Positions 8,769-20,976 are shown, counted from the stretch's first letter. The stretch: DNA of 64,000 nucleotides from Limosilactobacillus equigenerosi DSM 18793 = JCM 14505 (GCF_001311375.1 NZ_BBAS01000006.1:34800-98799); one strand, 5' to 3'. Notes: a model not told the origin generated them from the sequence alone. A program made the numbers and translations.

Positions 8769-9290
8769 TTAGTACCAATTATTTTGTAAGAAAAATTGCT
8801 TGGCTTGTTGCCAAGACCCATAACGTTGTTGAACGTATTCGTCAGCCACACGATCTTGGTTTTCCGGTGACAAATCACCTTTTAAATAAGCGCGGTTTAA
8901 TTGATATTTACCGTACTGTTGCCCATTTTGAATCGTATATGATCCACCCGATTCTCGTTGAGCAATCCATTCCTTAGCCGCTTGTTCGTCATCATCATTA
9001 AGGTTGGTAATAAATTTAGCAGCTCGGAGTTGTTTGTTGCCACTTTTATTGGAATGATGGGAATTGCTGGTATTTAAAATGATGCGTTGACCAATCTTGA
9101 GCGGACTTTGTTCCGTTAGATGATTATCAGTGAGTAATTGAGCTAAAGCTTCGTCAGCTTCTTGGGCAATTGAAGATAATGTGTCACCAGGTTGAGCTGT
9201 GTAATAAGTAGCCGCATGGGTAGCAGTTGTGAAGCTAAATGGTAAAGCTAAACTGATGACCCCCAAAGTAATTGAAATACTTGGTCGCAT
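8769..9290 (-). CDS. Secreted LysM protein with transglycosylase-like (Apf-type) C-terminus
   Basis: About 173 residues from ATG 9290 (AAAGGAATCCTACTT before it; an earlier in-frame start at 9308 is less likely). The signal peptide ends around THAATYY. A single LysM domain follows (YTAQPGDTLSSIAQEA... LKIGQRIILN), then a serine/asparagine-rich linker. The C-terminal module AKEWIAQRESGGSYT...GKYQLNRAYL...RVADEYVQQRYGSW is the lysozyme-like fold seen in aggregation-promoting factors and resuscitation-promoting-factor-like proteins. The RESGG glutamate is the likely catalytic acid. It probably acts on peptidoglycan. Divergent from esxA. Confidence 0.88.
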   Translation of the reverse strand: MRPSISITLGVISLALPFSFTTATHAATYYTAQPGDTLSSIAQEADEALAQLLTDNHLTEQSPLKIGQRIILNTSNSHHSNKSGNKQLRAAKFITNLNDDDEQAAKEWIAQRESGGSYTIQNGQQYGKYQLNRAYLKGDLSPENQDRVADEYVQQRYGSWQQAKQFFLQNNWY

Positions 9291-9403
9291 AAGTAGGATT
9301 CCTTTCATCGTTAAAGATACGTAATTACATTATTACTTTAACAAGACATTTAATACTTATCAATTGGAATTAGAAATTAATTGAAACATTTTTTTTAAAA
9401 AAG

Positions 9404-9432
9404 TTTACATTTAAAAACAACGATGTTAGAAT
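9404..9432 (+). promoter_or_regulatory. Promoter of esxA / type VII operon
   Basis: TTTACA (9404-9409), 17-nt spacer, TAGAAT (9427-9432), 40 bp before the esxA start. Confidence 0.75.
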
Positions 9433-9472
9433 CAAACTTGTGAAAATAAATAAACTTTTGGAGGTACTATTC

Positions 9473-9766
9473 ATGGGAGTAATTTCGGTTACGCCGGAAC
9501 AATTACGGGCATCAGCACAGGTATATAGCAATGCAGCCAACGAAATCCAAAACCAACTGAGTCGGATTTCAACGGAAAACGGGACGATGGCCAGCGAATG
9601 GCGCGGGCAAGCGTTCCAAGGGTACATGGATCAATTTGAACAATTGAAACCAAATGTCCAACAAATGATTGAATTGTTAACGCAAATTAATCAACAATTA
9701 AATAATTACGCCAATACGACTGAAGATCGGGATAACCAAGATCGTTCGGCCTTTGGTTTGTCATAA
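9473..9766 (+). CDS. esxA: WXG100 secreted protein EsxA
   Basis: A 97-residue two-helix WXG100 protein, the small dimeric substrate of type VIIb secretion. The turn motif is WRG in SEWRGQAFQGYMDQFE. Helices flank it, with a Gln/Asn-rich second helix. The tail ends DNQDRSAFGLS. The start at 9473 (MGVISVTPEQLRAS) is fixed by TTTGGAGG at about 9459; the upstream in-frame ATG 9440 lacks an RBS. It heads the canonical esxA-esaA-essA-esaB-essB-essC order. A terminator at 9835-9878 sits between it and esaA, so it is probably produced in excess over the membrane machine. Confidence 0.95.
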   Translation: MGVISVTPEQLRASAQVYSNAANEIQNQLSRISTENGTMASEWRGQAFQGYMDQFEQLKPNVQQMIELLTQINQQLNNYANTTEDRDNQDRSAFGLS

Positions 9767-9834
9767 TAAATGCGATTGAGCTTAATTTAGTCGATAACCA
9801 GTTTAAGCGAATCATATTTATAGCATAATTCATT

Positions 9835-9878
9835 AAGGTCTCTTATGTGGTTTCGCGCCAGGTAAGGGGCCTTTTTTT
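9835..9878 (+). terminator. Attenuating terminator between esxA and esaA
   Basis: AAGGTCTCTTA pairs (with G-U wobbles) with TAAGGGGCCTT, followed by seven T. No separate promoter is obvious before esaA, so readthrough is a plausible way to set the ratio of substrate to machine. Confidence 0.75.
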
Positions 9879-9897
9879 GAAAGGGGAGTAACTTAGT

Positions 9898-12782
9898 TTG
9901 AAAGATAAAGTAGTTAAATTGATCCGACAACCACTTTTCGGTGGGAGTTTAATTGTTGGGTTAGTGGGGATTGTGATGGCCATGTTAATTTGGTTGGTGC
10001 CACATAATCCAAATGTGGTCCGCCAAAATGATCAAACCAAGGCGAAGCATGTGAAATATGTTTTAGTCAACAATGATAATGGGGCTACGTTTAATCAGAA
10101 GTTCTATAATTTGGGAAAAGATTTTACGGTGTTAATCCAGGAAGATACCCAACGGGATTGGACCACCGCGTCAGCCGACGAAGCGAAGAATGGATTTGAT
10201 AAGGGCAGTTTTGATGTCGTGATTACCATTCCCGAAAATTTTTCGACGCGCTTATTAAATCTGAATTCAACCACGCCTGCCAAAGCCGGAATTACGTATC
10301 AAGTACGGAAAGGCAGAATGAAGTTACCAATCAACAAATTAGTGCCCAAATTACAAAACTCGTCGCTTACTTTAATCAACGGGTGGTGCGAATGTACTTT
10401 GCGAGCTTAATTGGTAATTTACGGAATGCTCAAATTGCAATGTTATCACAAGCCAATAGTCGGTCCGCCGAAGTGGCTAGTTTAACGAACGGAGTGCAGG
10501 CACCATTTGACGGGTTAGCCAATCAATATGATTCGTTGTTTGAAACCGCTAATTCCTTAAATCAAGCGGGGGAACAAGATACGCAATCGATGCAAGAATT
10601 TTCCGACCAAGTGGGACAAACACTTAACAGTTTAGGCGACAGCGTGAATAGTACGAGTGAAGCGACGGCAACTCAATTGAAATCATTACAAGCAACCTTG
10701 TCACAGGTTAAGGATAGTCAAGCGACGTTAGAACAAACCTTAAATTTAAATACGATTCCTGATGACATGTTAACGGTGTTGAATGAGATCACGAATCCCG
10801 TTAAAGACACGGGGAATTTATTAGCAGTCGTAAATGAAATTAATGCGGATGAAACCGCCTTAGCTGGGATGGCGACGACCTTACAAGATACTTATGGCGT
10901 CGCTAAGAATAATTCGGAAAGTCAAAATGCCAAGTTAATTGCTAGTGGCAATGCGAGTGGATCGTTAAATGCGCAATTAACTCAAATGGTGCAAACGCAA
11001 GTGGCGAATTTGCCAGTTTATACCGCTCAACCGAAAAATACGAGCGTGAATTGGAATGAGTATCAACAAGCAGTTAAGATTTTGCAAACCTTCAATCAGT
11101 TAGCCGGGACCTCATTTGGGATTGGTAACGGCAATGCGGCCATGGAAAATGTGGCGGATACGACTCAAATGATTACGTTCCGGAATTTGACGGGGCAAAA
11201 TAAAATTGAATTTAAAGCAACCGATGGGAAGCCAACGGCAAAAATTTTAGCGGCTGATATTACGGATGGTGATAGTAGTAGTACGCCGGTCATCGATGGC
11301 AATACGATTACATTTGATCAGTCCAATGAGATTGAAGGAATTACCATCAAGGTCCGTTATGGTGGGACGGGGAGTTATCAATGGCTCGTTAGTCAATCAA
11401 ACCAACCGGCCACGGTGCAAAATACGGGAACAATTGGTGCTGGTGATGCCGGAGCGAAGTTAGCTGACCGGGAAATGCAAGATACGATTGCGGCGGCTAA
11501 AATGATTAGTCAACGTTACGCCGGTAGTGATGACTTAGCGACGTATCAAACGATTATTGACCAAGTGAAGCAGAACTTTAACAATGTTGGGATGACCGCC
11601 AAGCCGGATGAGCAGGCGACTAAGATTGCCCATGCGTATGCACAAATTAATGATCAGTTAAATCAGATTAGTGCGTTGAAGAATGAACCATATTACCAAA
11701 AGTTACAAGATGCGGGAGAAGATGGTTATTCCCAAAACGTGGCGAAGATTTTGCAATGGTATCAACATGCCCAACAGTTAGTCGGAGCTAATCCGGTGAC
11801 TAATGATGATGAAGCAACGGATGCAGATGCAAAAACGAATGATTTAGCCAAACAATATCAAGACTTGCAAAATGAAATTCAACAAAGTACGGACCAAATT
11901 AATCAAAATGCCAAAGAAAAGAACGGGGCATTAGGTGAGACGGTTAAATCCCTTACGGATGCAACGAACCAATTGAAGCAAACGACGGATGGAATTCGGA
12001 ATACGTTAAATGGTAACGTGAATGATGCCCAAAATTCAGCCCGCGATAATCAAACGTTTGCGGATAATTTTAATCGTGTAATGGAAAATGCGCGGAATGG
12101 TGAAGCTGATAATGCGCAAGTCTATAATTTCTTGTCGAACCCATTACGGGCGGAAGGTAACTTCGGCGCCACGCGGCAAACGTCAATTTTACCGTTCTTT
12201 ATGACGGTGATTGGGACAATTGGTTCATTATTACTTGGTTTAGGAATTAGTCGGTATTTACCAGGTCGGCGTTTAACCCGCGAAAACGCGTTAGTTACTC
12301 ATTCCCGCGGTTGGTTGAATTTACCAGCGCTCGGGGTGACCTTATTAGCGACGATTTTAGTCGGAACCATTCTTGGTTTAGGAACGGCTTCATTAGCAGG
12401 ACTGTCGGATCGAATTTCGTGGACGATTTACACTATTTTATTTGTGATGGCGCTAAGTCTATGGGTGATGATTTTAAGTCGTTATTCGCGGATGGTAGCG
12501 ACGGCCATGGTAACGATTTTACTGGCCCTATATGTAATGTTATCGCCATTCTTGGGAATTCTGACCCGGGCTGGTAGTATCATTGCCTGGTTATATCGGT
12601 GGTCGCCATTACAAAATATCCAAACGGGTTACTTAGCGATGTATAACGGTGGCATTATCGGGTTGGCAAGTCTGTTCGGGCTGTTCTTGTTAGTGGTGGT
12701 ATCACTCGGGGTAGCGTTAATTATCAAGCCATTACCGACCCAATTAGTTACGGATGAGGCAGAGTTTGATGATGAAGATTAA
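9898..12782 (+). CDS. esaA: Type VII secretion protein EsaA (YueB/YhgE-like), one frameshift
   Basis: Large polytopic membrane protein of the T7SSb channel. TTG start at 9898 behind GGGGAG. One N-terminal transmembrane helix (LIVGLVGIVMAMLIWLV), a roughly 750-residue extracellular coiled/helical domain rich in Gln/Asn, and a C-terminal block of about five or six helices (FFMTVIGTIGSLLLGLG to LVVVSLGVALII). The frame breaks near 10316: deleting one base lets QVRKG continue into NEVTNQQISAQITKLVAYF. Combined length about 960 aa. essA overlaps its 3' end by about 14 bp. Confidence 0.92.
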
Positions 12783-13281
12783 ATTCAGTTTGGCATTGCT
12801 GATCGGGGTGCTGGTGCTAGTTAGTTGGCCAGCGAACCCAGCATTAGCCGATGGTGATGGTTCATTAACGGTCAACAATCAAGCGATTTATGATAATGGT
12901 CGCACTAATGGTGACGGGACCCAAGCTTATGAAATCAAAACCTTATGGGGCAAAGATCGCGACCAAGCCAACCAACAACAAATGAAAACCGCGCAGCAAA
13001 TCGGTCAGCAAGCCGATGCGATGACGTTTAAAACTAACAATCAGTCGCCAACTCAATCATGGCACCAAGCTCAATTAGTGTTAGCCAAGCATTTGTTTAC
13101 TAAGGATGCTCAGCCAGCTGGACCAGTCGCAACTAGTAGCGTGCCTAGAAAACATCACGAACTTATGGGCTGGCTTGGTGGCGGGCTGTTACTGATTTTA
13201 AGTTTAGTGCTCGGAAGTTTAATTGGCCGCCAGTTCGGGCATTACCGACAACGAGGAGGAAAGGATGGCAACAGAAGTTAA
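12769..13281 (+). CDS. essA: Type VII secretion protein EssA
   Basis: About 170 residues with an N-terminal signal/anchor (SLALLIGVLVLVSW...PALA), a hydrophilic extracellular stretch (DGSLTVNNQAIYDNG) and a C-terminal transmembrane helix (LGGGLLLILSLVLGSLIG) with a basic tail. This is EssA topology. The start overlaps the end of esaA and the stop overlaps esaB by 17 bp, so the three are translationally coupled. Identity rests on position and topology more than on sequence, because EssA diverges strongly. Confidence 0.88.
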   Translation: MMKIKFSLALLIGVLVLVSWPANPALADGDGSLTVNNQAIYDNGRTNGDGTQAYEIKTLWGKDRDQANQQQMKTAQQIGQQADAMTFKTNNQSPTQSWHQAQLVLAKHLFTKDAQPAGPVATSSVPRKHHELMGWLGGGLLLILSLVLGSLIGRQFGHYRQRGGKDGNRS

Positions 13282-13525
13282 ATTTATCCGGCTGGGAATT
13301 CACTGGCAGGATCAAATTTTTGATTTGCAAGTTTCACGGGAATTAACGTTCCAAGAATTGAAAACGCAACTGCCCTTAGCATTGGCCAGTATTCGCGTTG
13401 AATTACCAACCAGCTTTACGATTCAAGTCTTGAATAAGCAATTAGTCATTGATGAGACTGCTCAACTTAACCAATATCCATTGGGTAATGGTGATCAATT
13501 AATCATTAATGCAAAAGGAGAATAA
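13265..13525 (+). CDS. esaB: Ubiquitin-like type VII protein EsaB (YukD)
   Basis: 86 residues from ATG 13265, preceded by a strong GAGGAAAGG. It has the beta-grasp pattern of YukD/EsaB (KFIRLGIHW...FDLQVSRELTFQELKTQLP...LVIDETAQLNQYPLGNGDQLII). In characterised T7SSb systems this small cytoplasmic protein is required for, or regulates, secretion. It lies in its canonical place between essA and essB. Confidence 0.93.
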   Translation: MATEVKFIRLGIHWQDQIFDLQVSRELTFQELKTQLPLALASIRVELPTSFTIQVLNKQLVIDETAQLNQYPLGNGDQLIINAKGE

Positions 13526-13526
13526 C

Positions 13527-14707
13527 ATGCCTACATACAATGACGGATACCAATCATTTACAGTTAGTAAGCTAACAGAACAACGCCAAAAAGTGGTGCG
13601 ATTGGCGAATAATCAATTTCAACGCGCCTATTTATCGGAATTAGCACTGTTTTTGCCAGCGAGTGAGCATTATTTGGCCGGAGAAATCACGAGTCAAAGT
13701 GATGATCAGGTGGAAATTACCTATACAATTCCCAAAGAAGCAGTCAGTTTAAAGCGGTATTTGAAATCATTAACGAAGACGGCCGTCTTTGAATTGATGC
13801 CACAATTATTTTGGTTAACTGAAACGAAGGCGGATGGGCAGCAACCATTAATCCACCCGAATAATTTATACGTAATTGGCAATCAAATTGTGGCCATGCA
13901 TCGGGGGTTAAAACAAGCCATTGCACCGGAAGTGGCCAGTGAAGACCAGTTAGTTAATCAACTTCGGGCGTTAGTATTATGGATGGTGGATCCCAGTCTT
14001 GATTATGCGGAAATGGTGACGGGGGTGAGTGCGCTTGATAATACGTTAGCTGAACTATTAGCTAACGCCACGACGCTTCTGGACTTAAAACAAAGTTTGA
14101 ATGAACAAATTTATACGCAAGTGCAAATTAGTCATCAAACGGAAATCACGATTAAGAAAAAGCAATATCAATTCATGAAATATGGGAATTGGGTCGCCGG
14201 CAGTTTAGCCGTGATCTTATTAGGTTTAACGCTTGTTTGGGGTTTACATACCATTCCCAAACAAAAGGCCATTATTGCAGCTCAAAATGATTTTCAAGTG
14301 GCGGATTACGATGGTACGACCCAAAAATTGAAACGTTATCGGCCCCAAAGTTTACCACAAGGGGCGCGCTACGCTTTAGCGGTGGCATATGTCAATCAAG
14401 ATTCCTTGTCGAAGGATCAAAAGGCCGTGGTCTTAAAGCACTTATCGCCATCGTCATCTAAGTTACAACTCAATTATTGGATCATGATTGGTCGTGGTAA
14501 TTACAAGCAAGCCTTGTCAATCGCAAAAAAAATATCGGGGATAACGAATATATTTTGCATGCCTATGCCAAGTTGTATACGGAAACGAAAAACGATACGA
14601 CGATGGATGGGGGCAGGAAGCAAAAGCAATTGAATGCCTATCGGAAACAAATTAACCAGTACATTCATAAGTTAGGAGGGGCCAAGAATGAATTTGAAGG
14701 CAATTAA
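13527..14707 (+). CDS. essB: Type VII secretion protein EssB (YukC), one frameshift
   Basis: Membrane pseudokinase subunit of the T7SSb channel. Residues 1-215 resemble the inactive kinase fold (LLDLKQSLNEQIY region), then one transmembrane helix (WVAGSLAVILLGLTLVWGL) and a C-terminal helical TPR-like extracellular part. The frame breaks in an A8 run at about 14525; one more A gives AKKNIGDNEYILHAYAKLYTETKNDTT and a frame to the TAA at 14705-14707, overlapping essC by 20 bp. Start MPTYNDG at 13527 follows AAAAGGAG. Confidence 0.92.
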
Positions 14708-17700
14708 GCAACTTCATACCGACGCAACGGTCCGCTTTGATGATCAATTAACGGATGCGGTCCCGGTGGCTTGGGATGTCTTTGGGTTAGGCCAACAGTT
14801 GGAACATTGGGTCTTAACAGCGGATGACCAGTTACAAGTTGGCCAACATGAGTTAACGACGCACCATGGGCAATTATTTCTAGATGATGAGCCAGCCCCA
14901 ATGGAGCAGATTGACTTACCAGCACTGAAAGTCATTTCACGACCTCATATTAATACGTACTTGGTCCAACCAACCGCCAAGCAACTGGTGGTCCAAGCAA
15001 CCTTGGGGGACCTGAGTTTGGCGACGGCTGGCGTGGCCAAATTTAAATTTGATGGCACAACTTGGCGATTAACGTTAGTCGGGCACGGGGCGACGACCTA
15101 TGTTAATCGGCAAGCAGTTACAGATTGGGATGGCGAATTTACAATTGGGACGCAACTGTATTTGGATGGAATCTTAATTGAACGGCGGGACCGGTTTTGG
15201 AAGGTGACCCCACTCGAAACTGCAGTCCAAGTTAATTTGGAGCATTTGACGCCGGTCAGGGAGATGCAGGAATTCCCGCCTGATTTTCCAGACTTTCGGC
15301 GGAGTCCCCGCATCTTCTTACGGCCACCAACACACAAAATTAAGGTCGAAAATCCGCCGCAAGCCCAAACCATGCCGAAAAATTCGGTCATGCAAATGAT
15401 TATTCCACCGTTAGATGGTGGCAGTTTATGGAGCGATGTCATTATTTACGAATTATAATTCATTCATGATGCTCGGCATGGGCTCAATGACGGTCTTAAC
15501 GGCTGGCTTTTCGGTTAGCAATTACTTTACGCAGAAAAAAAAGAAGTGGCCCATAAAAATCGCGAAGCTAAGCAAGCATATCGTGATTATTTACTTGGGA
15601 TGGCGGGTGAGTTACAACAAGTCAAAGCGCAACAGCAAGCCGCCTTACAATACAATTTTCCAACCATCGATCAGTTAATTGAGTTAGTAAACCAATATGA
15701 TGCCCGAATTTACGAACGGTTAAGCTCATGAAGACTTTTTAACGGTTAGTTTAGGGCACGGGACGATTCCGGCTTCGTACCAAATTGACTACCAACAAAA
15801 AGCCGGACAGGTTCAAACCGCTTTAGAACGGCGCGTGGCCCAAAAGGTGTTGGCGCCTGCCCAGACCTTAACGCACGCACCAATTACAGTTAATTTAGCC
15901 CAGACAACATTAGGGTTAGCGGGTCCCAAAGCTAGTTTACGGACGAGTTTACAAACGTTGCTCTTCCAAATTGCGAGCTGGCATTCCTATCATGATGTTC
16001 AAATGGTAGCGCTAATTAATGAAGAAGAATATGACCAATATTGGCAAGAGTGGCGCTGGTTACCACATTTTCAATTGGATGGAGTCAATTTACGGGGGTT
16101 AGTGCATAATGCCCAAACGCGGGACATGGTCTTAAATGCCGTGTATCAGTTATTAGTGCAACGCCGCCAAGCGCAACAAGAACGAGCGGTAAAAGATGGC
16201 GATCATTTTAAACCGCACTTAGTCTTAGTTATCGAAGAGGAAAGTTGGCTCAATGGGCATAATTTAAACGAATTTTTAAATCAAGACTTATCGGTTTACG
16301 GCGTGACAGTAATTTGGGCGAAGGAAACGACCAACGCATTGCCAGAAACGGTGACGACCTTAGTTGAATACCGCTCAAGCAAATTAGCGACGCTGGTGAA
16401 TGTAGATCAAGTTTATATGGATTTAGCATTTGAACCGCATTTACAACCAGCGGCGGATTCACTGGTCAATGCGATTAAGCGCTTAGCCAATTTAAACCAT
16501 ATCGAAGTGGAACAAAATTCAATCCCTGAGTCGGTGACGTTTTTAGATTTGTATCATGTGAAGCGGGCGGAAGAATTGGCGATTATGCAACGGTGGCAAC
16601 AAGCTGACACCTCGAAGACCTTAGCAGCCCCACTTGGCTTGCGGGGCAAAGACGATGTGGTGGAGCTTAATTTACATGAACGAGCCCATGGGCCTCACGG
16701 GTTAATCGCTGGGACAACGGGGTCCGGGAAGTCGGAGTTACTGCAATCGTACATGTTGTCATTAGCGGTTAACTTTGCCCCTGAAGATGTTGGGTTCCTC
16801 CCAATTGACTACAAAGGTGGGGGATGGCGAACTTGTTTGCGAACTTACCGCACCTTATGGGGATGATTACGAACTTAGATGGGGCCAGTACCGATCGGGC
16901 GTTGAAGAGTATCCACGCTGAACTTGAACGGCGGCAACGCTATTTCCGGCAGTTTGGGGTAAATAATATTAATGCCTACACCAAACTGTATAAGGAGGGA
17001 AAGGAACACCCAACTGATGATAGTTACCCCCACGAACCGCTACCCCACTTATTCCTTATTTCAGATGAATTTGCGGAATTAAAAGCCAATGAACCGGACT
17101 TTATGGATGAGTTGGTTTCAACGGCGCGGATTGGGCGGTCATTAGGGGTGCACTTAATTTTGGCAACCCAAAAACCAAACGGGATCGTTAGTGAACAAAT
17201 TTGGTCCAACTCGCGGTTTAAGATTGCCCTCAAAGTTTCGGATCCAGCTGATTCCAAGGAAATTATCCATACCCCCGATGCGGCTTCGATTACCCAAGTC
17301 GGACGGGCGTACTTACAAGTCGGGAACAACGAAATTTACGAATTATTCCAATCGGCATACTCGAGTGCGGAATACAATCCGACGGACAATCAGCACGCCC
17401 AACGGGATCAACGGCTTTGGTTGATTAATCAACTCGGCCAAGCGGAATTATTAACCCGGGATTTATCCGAAATTGATGAACCGAAGGAAAGTGAAATCCA
17501 AACCCAACTTGAAGCGGTGGTGGATGAAATCGCCAAGGATGCTAAGCAAGCACAAGTGAAGATGCCGATGAAGCCATGGTTACCACCATTGGCAACTCAT
17601 ATTGTGAGCCCGATGATTGATTGGTCACAAGAATGGCAAGCAAATCGGAATTTAGTGGTTCCATTTGCAAAGTTAGATATTCCTAGTCAGCAAAAACAAG

Positions 17701-19179
17701 CTGAGCTTAAATTTGATTTAACTAAGATGAATTCAACGGTCATCATTGGATCAGCTGGATATGGGAAATCAATGGCGCTGCAAACAATTGTGACCAATTT
17801 AGCGCGTCTTAATAATCCAGAACAGGTGCAATTCTATCTACTCGATTTTGGAACGAATGGATTATTACCATTAACTAAATTGCCACACGTTGGTGACATT
17901 GCTGGGTTTGATAATTTAGAAAAATTACATAAATTACTGAAGCAATTAATGGCAATGCTTGAACAACGGAAAACGCTCTTTCAAGAAAAAGGAGTATCCA
18001 ATTTATCGCAATATGAAGCATTAGTTGGTGAACACCTACCAGTAGTTATGATTGCAGTTGATGCGTATGATACGGTTGTCGAAAATGATAAACAACGTGA
18101 AATAATAGATAATGTTCTAACCCAATTATTCCGGGAAGGACAAGCGGTTGGAATGTATACTATCTTAACGGCTAATCGGTACAGTAGCTTTAGGGTTGGA
18201 ATCACTTCTAATCTCACGACACGAATCGGGCTTTATATGGTTGATGAAAATGCGCCGCGGGATATGTTAGGACGAAGCGCGTTAAAACAAAGTCCAATTC
18301 CGGGACGTGGGCAACTAGAAGTAGACGGTGAAATGTTAGCAATCCAAGTTTATAGTCCAACGCAAGCAGTGGAATCGTTAGCAACAGTGAAAGCAATTGA
18401 TGACTTAGGTGAGACGATGACGGAGGCTTGGCACGGTAAACTACCTGGACGGGTACCAATGTTACCGGTTGTAGTGGATGAAGAATTCTTTATGGCTCAA
18501 TCAAGTGTAGTTAAAATGCTTCAAAATGGCTCCTTGCCAGTGGCATTGTCGAATGAAACAACGGAAGCAATTGGATTTATTCCGGACCAAATGCATTATT
18601 ATGTCTTAATGACGGAAACACCAATTCAAGAAGCAACAACTGAAAAAAATTATTATTAAAGATTTGCAAATGTTACAGCAGCAATATGATGATGTAGTAG
18701 CTAATTTAATTGATTTTGATGGGAGTTTATTACAGTACGATAGTGATCGGATGCAAGTAGTTGGTGAGGAAGAAATTACTAACTTTATGAATGCATTACA
18801 AAAAGAAATCAATGAACGAAGATTAAGTGGCAATACAGAAAAATGGTTCATCTATATTCCTAAATTTGAATATTTCTCAACTAAAGTAACGATGGATCAA
18901 GCTACCATTGAAACGATGTTACGCCAATGTTGGCAAGTAGGAATTTATTTGATTTTCCAAACTAATCAATTGGAGTTCTCACGGTCACTTAACAATTTTG
19001 CAAAAGCATTGAAGAAGAATCTTTCGGCTGGATCGCTAGGATCGCGGATTGTGGAACAACAATTAGTAAAGGCTAACTATCAACCAAATGAATCAATTTT
19101 GCCAGAAGATGGGATAAATATGTTTGTTGGCCGAAAGATTAGTCTAGCTCGATTGATTACGAGGTGGTCAGATGAGTAA
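14688..19179 (+). CDS. essC: Type VII secretion ATPase EssC, full-length copy 1, several frameshifts
   Basis: Motor and substrate receptor of the T7SSb. Order: two degenerate FHA domains (residues 1-190), two membrane helices (VAVYGAMSLF; FMMLGMGSMTVLTAGFSV), then FtsK/SpoIIIE-type ATPases. D1 Walker A is GTTGSGKSE (near 676), D2 is GSAGYGKS (near 1020), and D3 is degenerate. Apparent single-base indels occur near 15410, 15541 (A8), 15729, 16823 (G5 where copy 3 has G6) and 18643 (A7). Bridging them gives about 1495 residues ending RLITRWSDE. The downstream immunity gene overlaps the stop. D2-D3 differ from copies 2 and 3 after PWLPPL (about 17590), while the preceding 1.2 kb is nearly identical. 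This is the only copy with the FHA and membrane parts, so it is the working motor. Confidence 0.93.
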
Positions 19180-19615
19180 GCGTAGAATTATATTGTCAAT
19201 TTTGATTGGATTAGTAGTTATTTGGGGAGTGAGTGGAATGTTTATTACAAAACGACATGCAGAACAACAAGCAGTACAGGAATCCAACGAAGAACGGCGG
19301 GTACAACAAAAGTGTGCGGAATATTTGGTTCATCATTATGAAGGAATTAAGACCTTGGAAGTAAGTAGATTATATAAACCTAATTCTATTGGAGGTGGAA
19401 CATATAGTTGTGATATAAGGATTAATGGAAAAAAAGAAGCTGTTGAAATAGGTCAGTATTCAAAGAAGAATTTTGATAAAAGTGGTCCTGATTTGCTGGG
19501 ATGGCCTGATGATTTTCCTGAATCATATAATATTATCAAGCGATTTGATGCAAATAGATCGTTATCTGCCGTGAGCGTAACATATGACAGTGAAAAATCT
19601 AAGGGAGAAGATTAA
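19172..19615 (+). CDS. Membrane-anchored immunity candidate upstream of lipase effector 1
   Basis: 147 residues with one N-terminal membrane helix (RIILSILIGLVVIWGVSGMF) and an extracellular domain (KCAEYLVHHYEGIKTLEVS...GGGTYSCDIRINGKKEA). The pattern of a short YL-HHY helix then a small beta sheet resembles DUF1433-type small membrane/lipoproteins, a weak resemblance. It overlaps the essC stop and its own stop overlaps the lipase ATG, so it would be made together with the effector. In Staphylococcus aureus the type VII lipase TslA is neutralised by an extracytoplasmic lipoprotein, which suggests this role here. Two diverged copies lie at 40382 and 41071, each again just before lipase sequence. 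Confidence 0.7.
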   Translation: MSKRRIILSILIGLVVIWGVSGMFITKRHAEQQAVQESNEERRVQQKCAEYLVHHYEGIKTLEVSRLYKPNSIGGGTYSCDIRINGKKEAVEIGQYSKKNFDKSGPDLLGWPDDFPESYNIIKRFDANRSLSAVSVTYDSEKSKGED

Positions 19616-20972
19616 TGGCTAATACGGATAAAGATTATAATTATATTGATGAAAAAGCGTACGATATTGCTAGTAATCGAGTCCCTAACAATTTTAAAAC
19701 GTATGGTAACCACAATTATAAGGTCATTGACATTGAAAATAACTCTACTAACGGAATGCAAGCCTATGCGGTGGCGCCGGTTAAAAATGGTAAAGCAGAT
19801 TATAACAATGTGGTGATATCATATGCCGGGACGGACTCAGGTGATATGAAGGATATCTTAACTGATATCGAAACAGTTGGATTGGGTTCAAAAGTAATTT
19901 TTGAACCTAAGTTATCGAGCCTGGGGCCAGTACCAGATATAAAGGGTGAATCACAATCGGTTTCGGCAGACAAATTTTATCAACGGGTTAATAAGCAAAT
20001 TAAACAACATGGTGGGGTAAAGGCGCCAACAACGAGTGGTCACTCATTGGGTGGCACGTTGGCGATGTATATCGCCGCTAAACATCATTTATCCGCGACA
20101 ACTTTTAACGGTCCGGATGCGTGGAGTATGTTGACGAAGAAGGAACGTGAATATATTAAAACGCACCCAATGGATTTTATGAATTATCGAAATCCAAAAG
20201 ATATTATTGGTAACATTACAGGAAATTTTACTGGAAGTGCCAAATATGTTAAATCTAAAACATATTTTGGTTCAGAATTGGTTAAACAACTTGAGGATGT
20301 AAACGATAAGTTATTGAATGGATCACTTAAAGATAAAGGGTTAAGTACGATTGCTTCATCTTTTTCATTAGATATCGCGGCAGTTAAAGCGGCACTAGAT
20401 ATCACAGTATCGATGGCTGGAAATTTGACAAAAATGGTGATATTTTACGAGTTTCTGGAAAGACGGTTAATAGTAAAACAAATCGTGAATTTGTAAAAAA
20501 AGTATCAACAAACTCGTCAAAAATTACTAACTTCAGAAGCGAAACTAAATGCTTATTATGGTTCGGGAAAAGGAATTAGCAGCGCAAAGGTTATTATGCT
20601 CGAAGCGGCCGCAGCTTATGGCATTAAAAATGCAATTATTAGTCATGCCGATGAAGGATTGACGGCAATTAACCAAATCTATAATGAAGGTAAGGAAAAG
20701 CAGGAAGCATTTGGCAAGCGGCCAAATCAGCGGCGTATAGTGTGGGGAAAGATTTAACCCCCGGTGAATGTATTGAAGCCTTAAGCGCTGGTGGTGCAAC
20801 TAGGGAAACGTTAGTTACGAATTACGTTGAATTACTAAACGATAAACAAAGTCAAATTAGTGGTATCCAAGCTAATTTTGATAGTTTTGGGAGCACTTTT
20901 AGTGCCCGAATTGAAGGAAAGTTGTCACAAGATCGTGAGTTAGCGGGACAATTTGGAATTACGGTTAAATAG
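19615..20972 (+). CDS. Type VII lipase effector 1 (N-terminal lipase, C-terminal LXG-like), three frameshifts
   Basis: Near-identical to the intact paralogue at 41522. The N-terminal alpha/beta-hydrolase has the nucleophile elbow SGHSLGGTLA, with NYRNPKDIIG (likely catalytic Asp) and a likely catalytic His in the segment YHSIDGW. The C-terminal 160 residues are helical and LXG/WXG-like (SAKVIMLEAAAAYGIKNAI...EALSAGGATRETLVTNYVE). This reversed order, toxin first and targeting domain last, matches the S. aureus T7SS lipase TslA. Compared with the intact copy the gene lacks a T near 20398, has an extra A at about 20493 and loses a base near 20708. It is therefore broken as written. Two small partner genes follow. 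Confidence 0.85.
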
Positions 20973-20976
20973 AAAT

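Noticed and set aside
16815..16824. G-tract (G5 in essC copies 1 and 2, G6 in copy 3) as a phase-variation switch
   Set aside because: Tracts of 5-6 G are too short for typical phase variation, and the window has many indels; a sequencing error is simpler.
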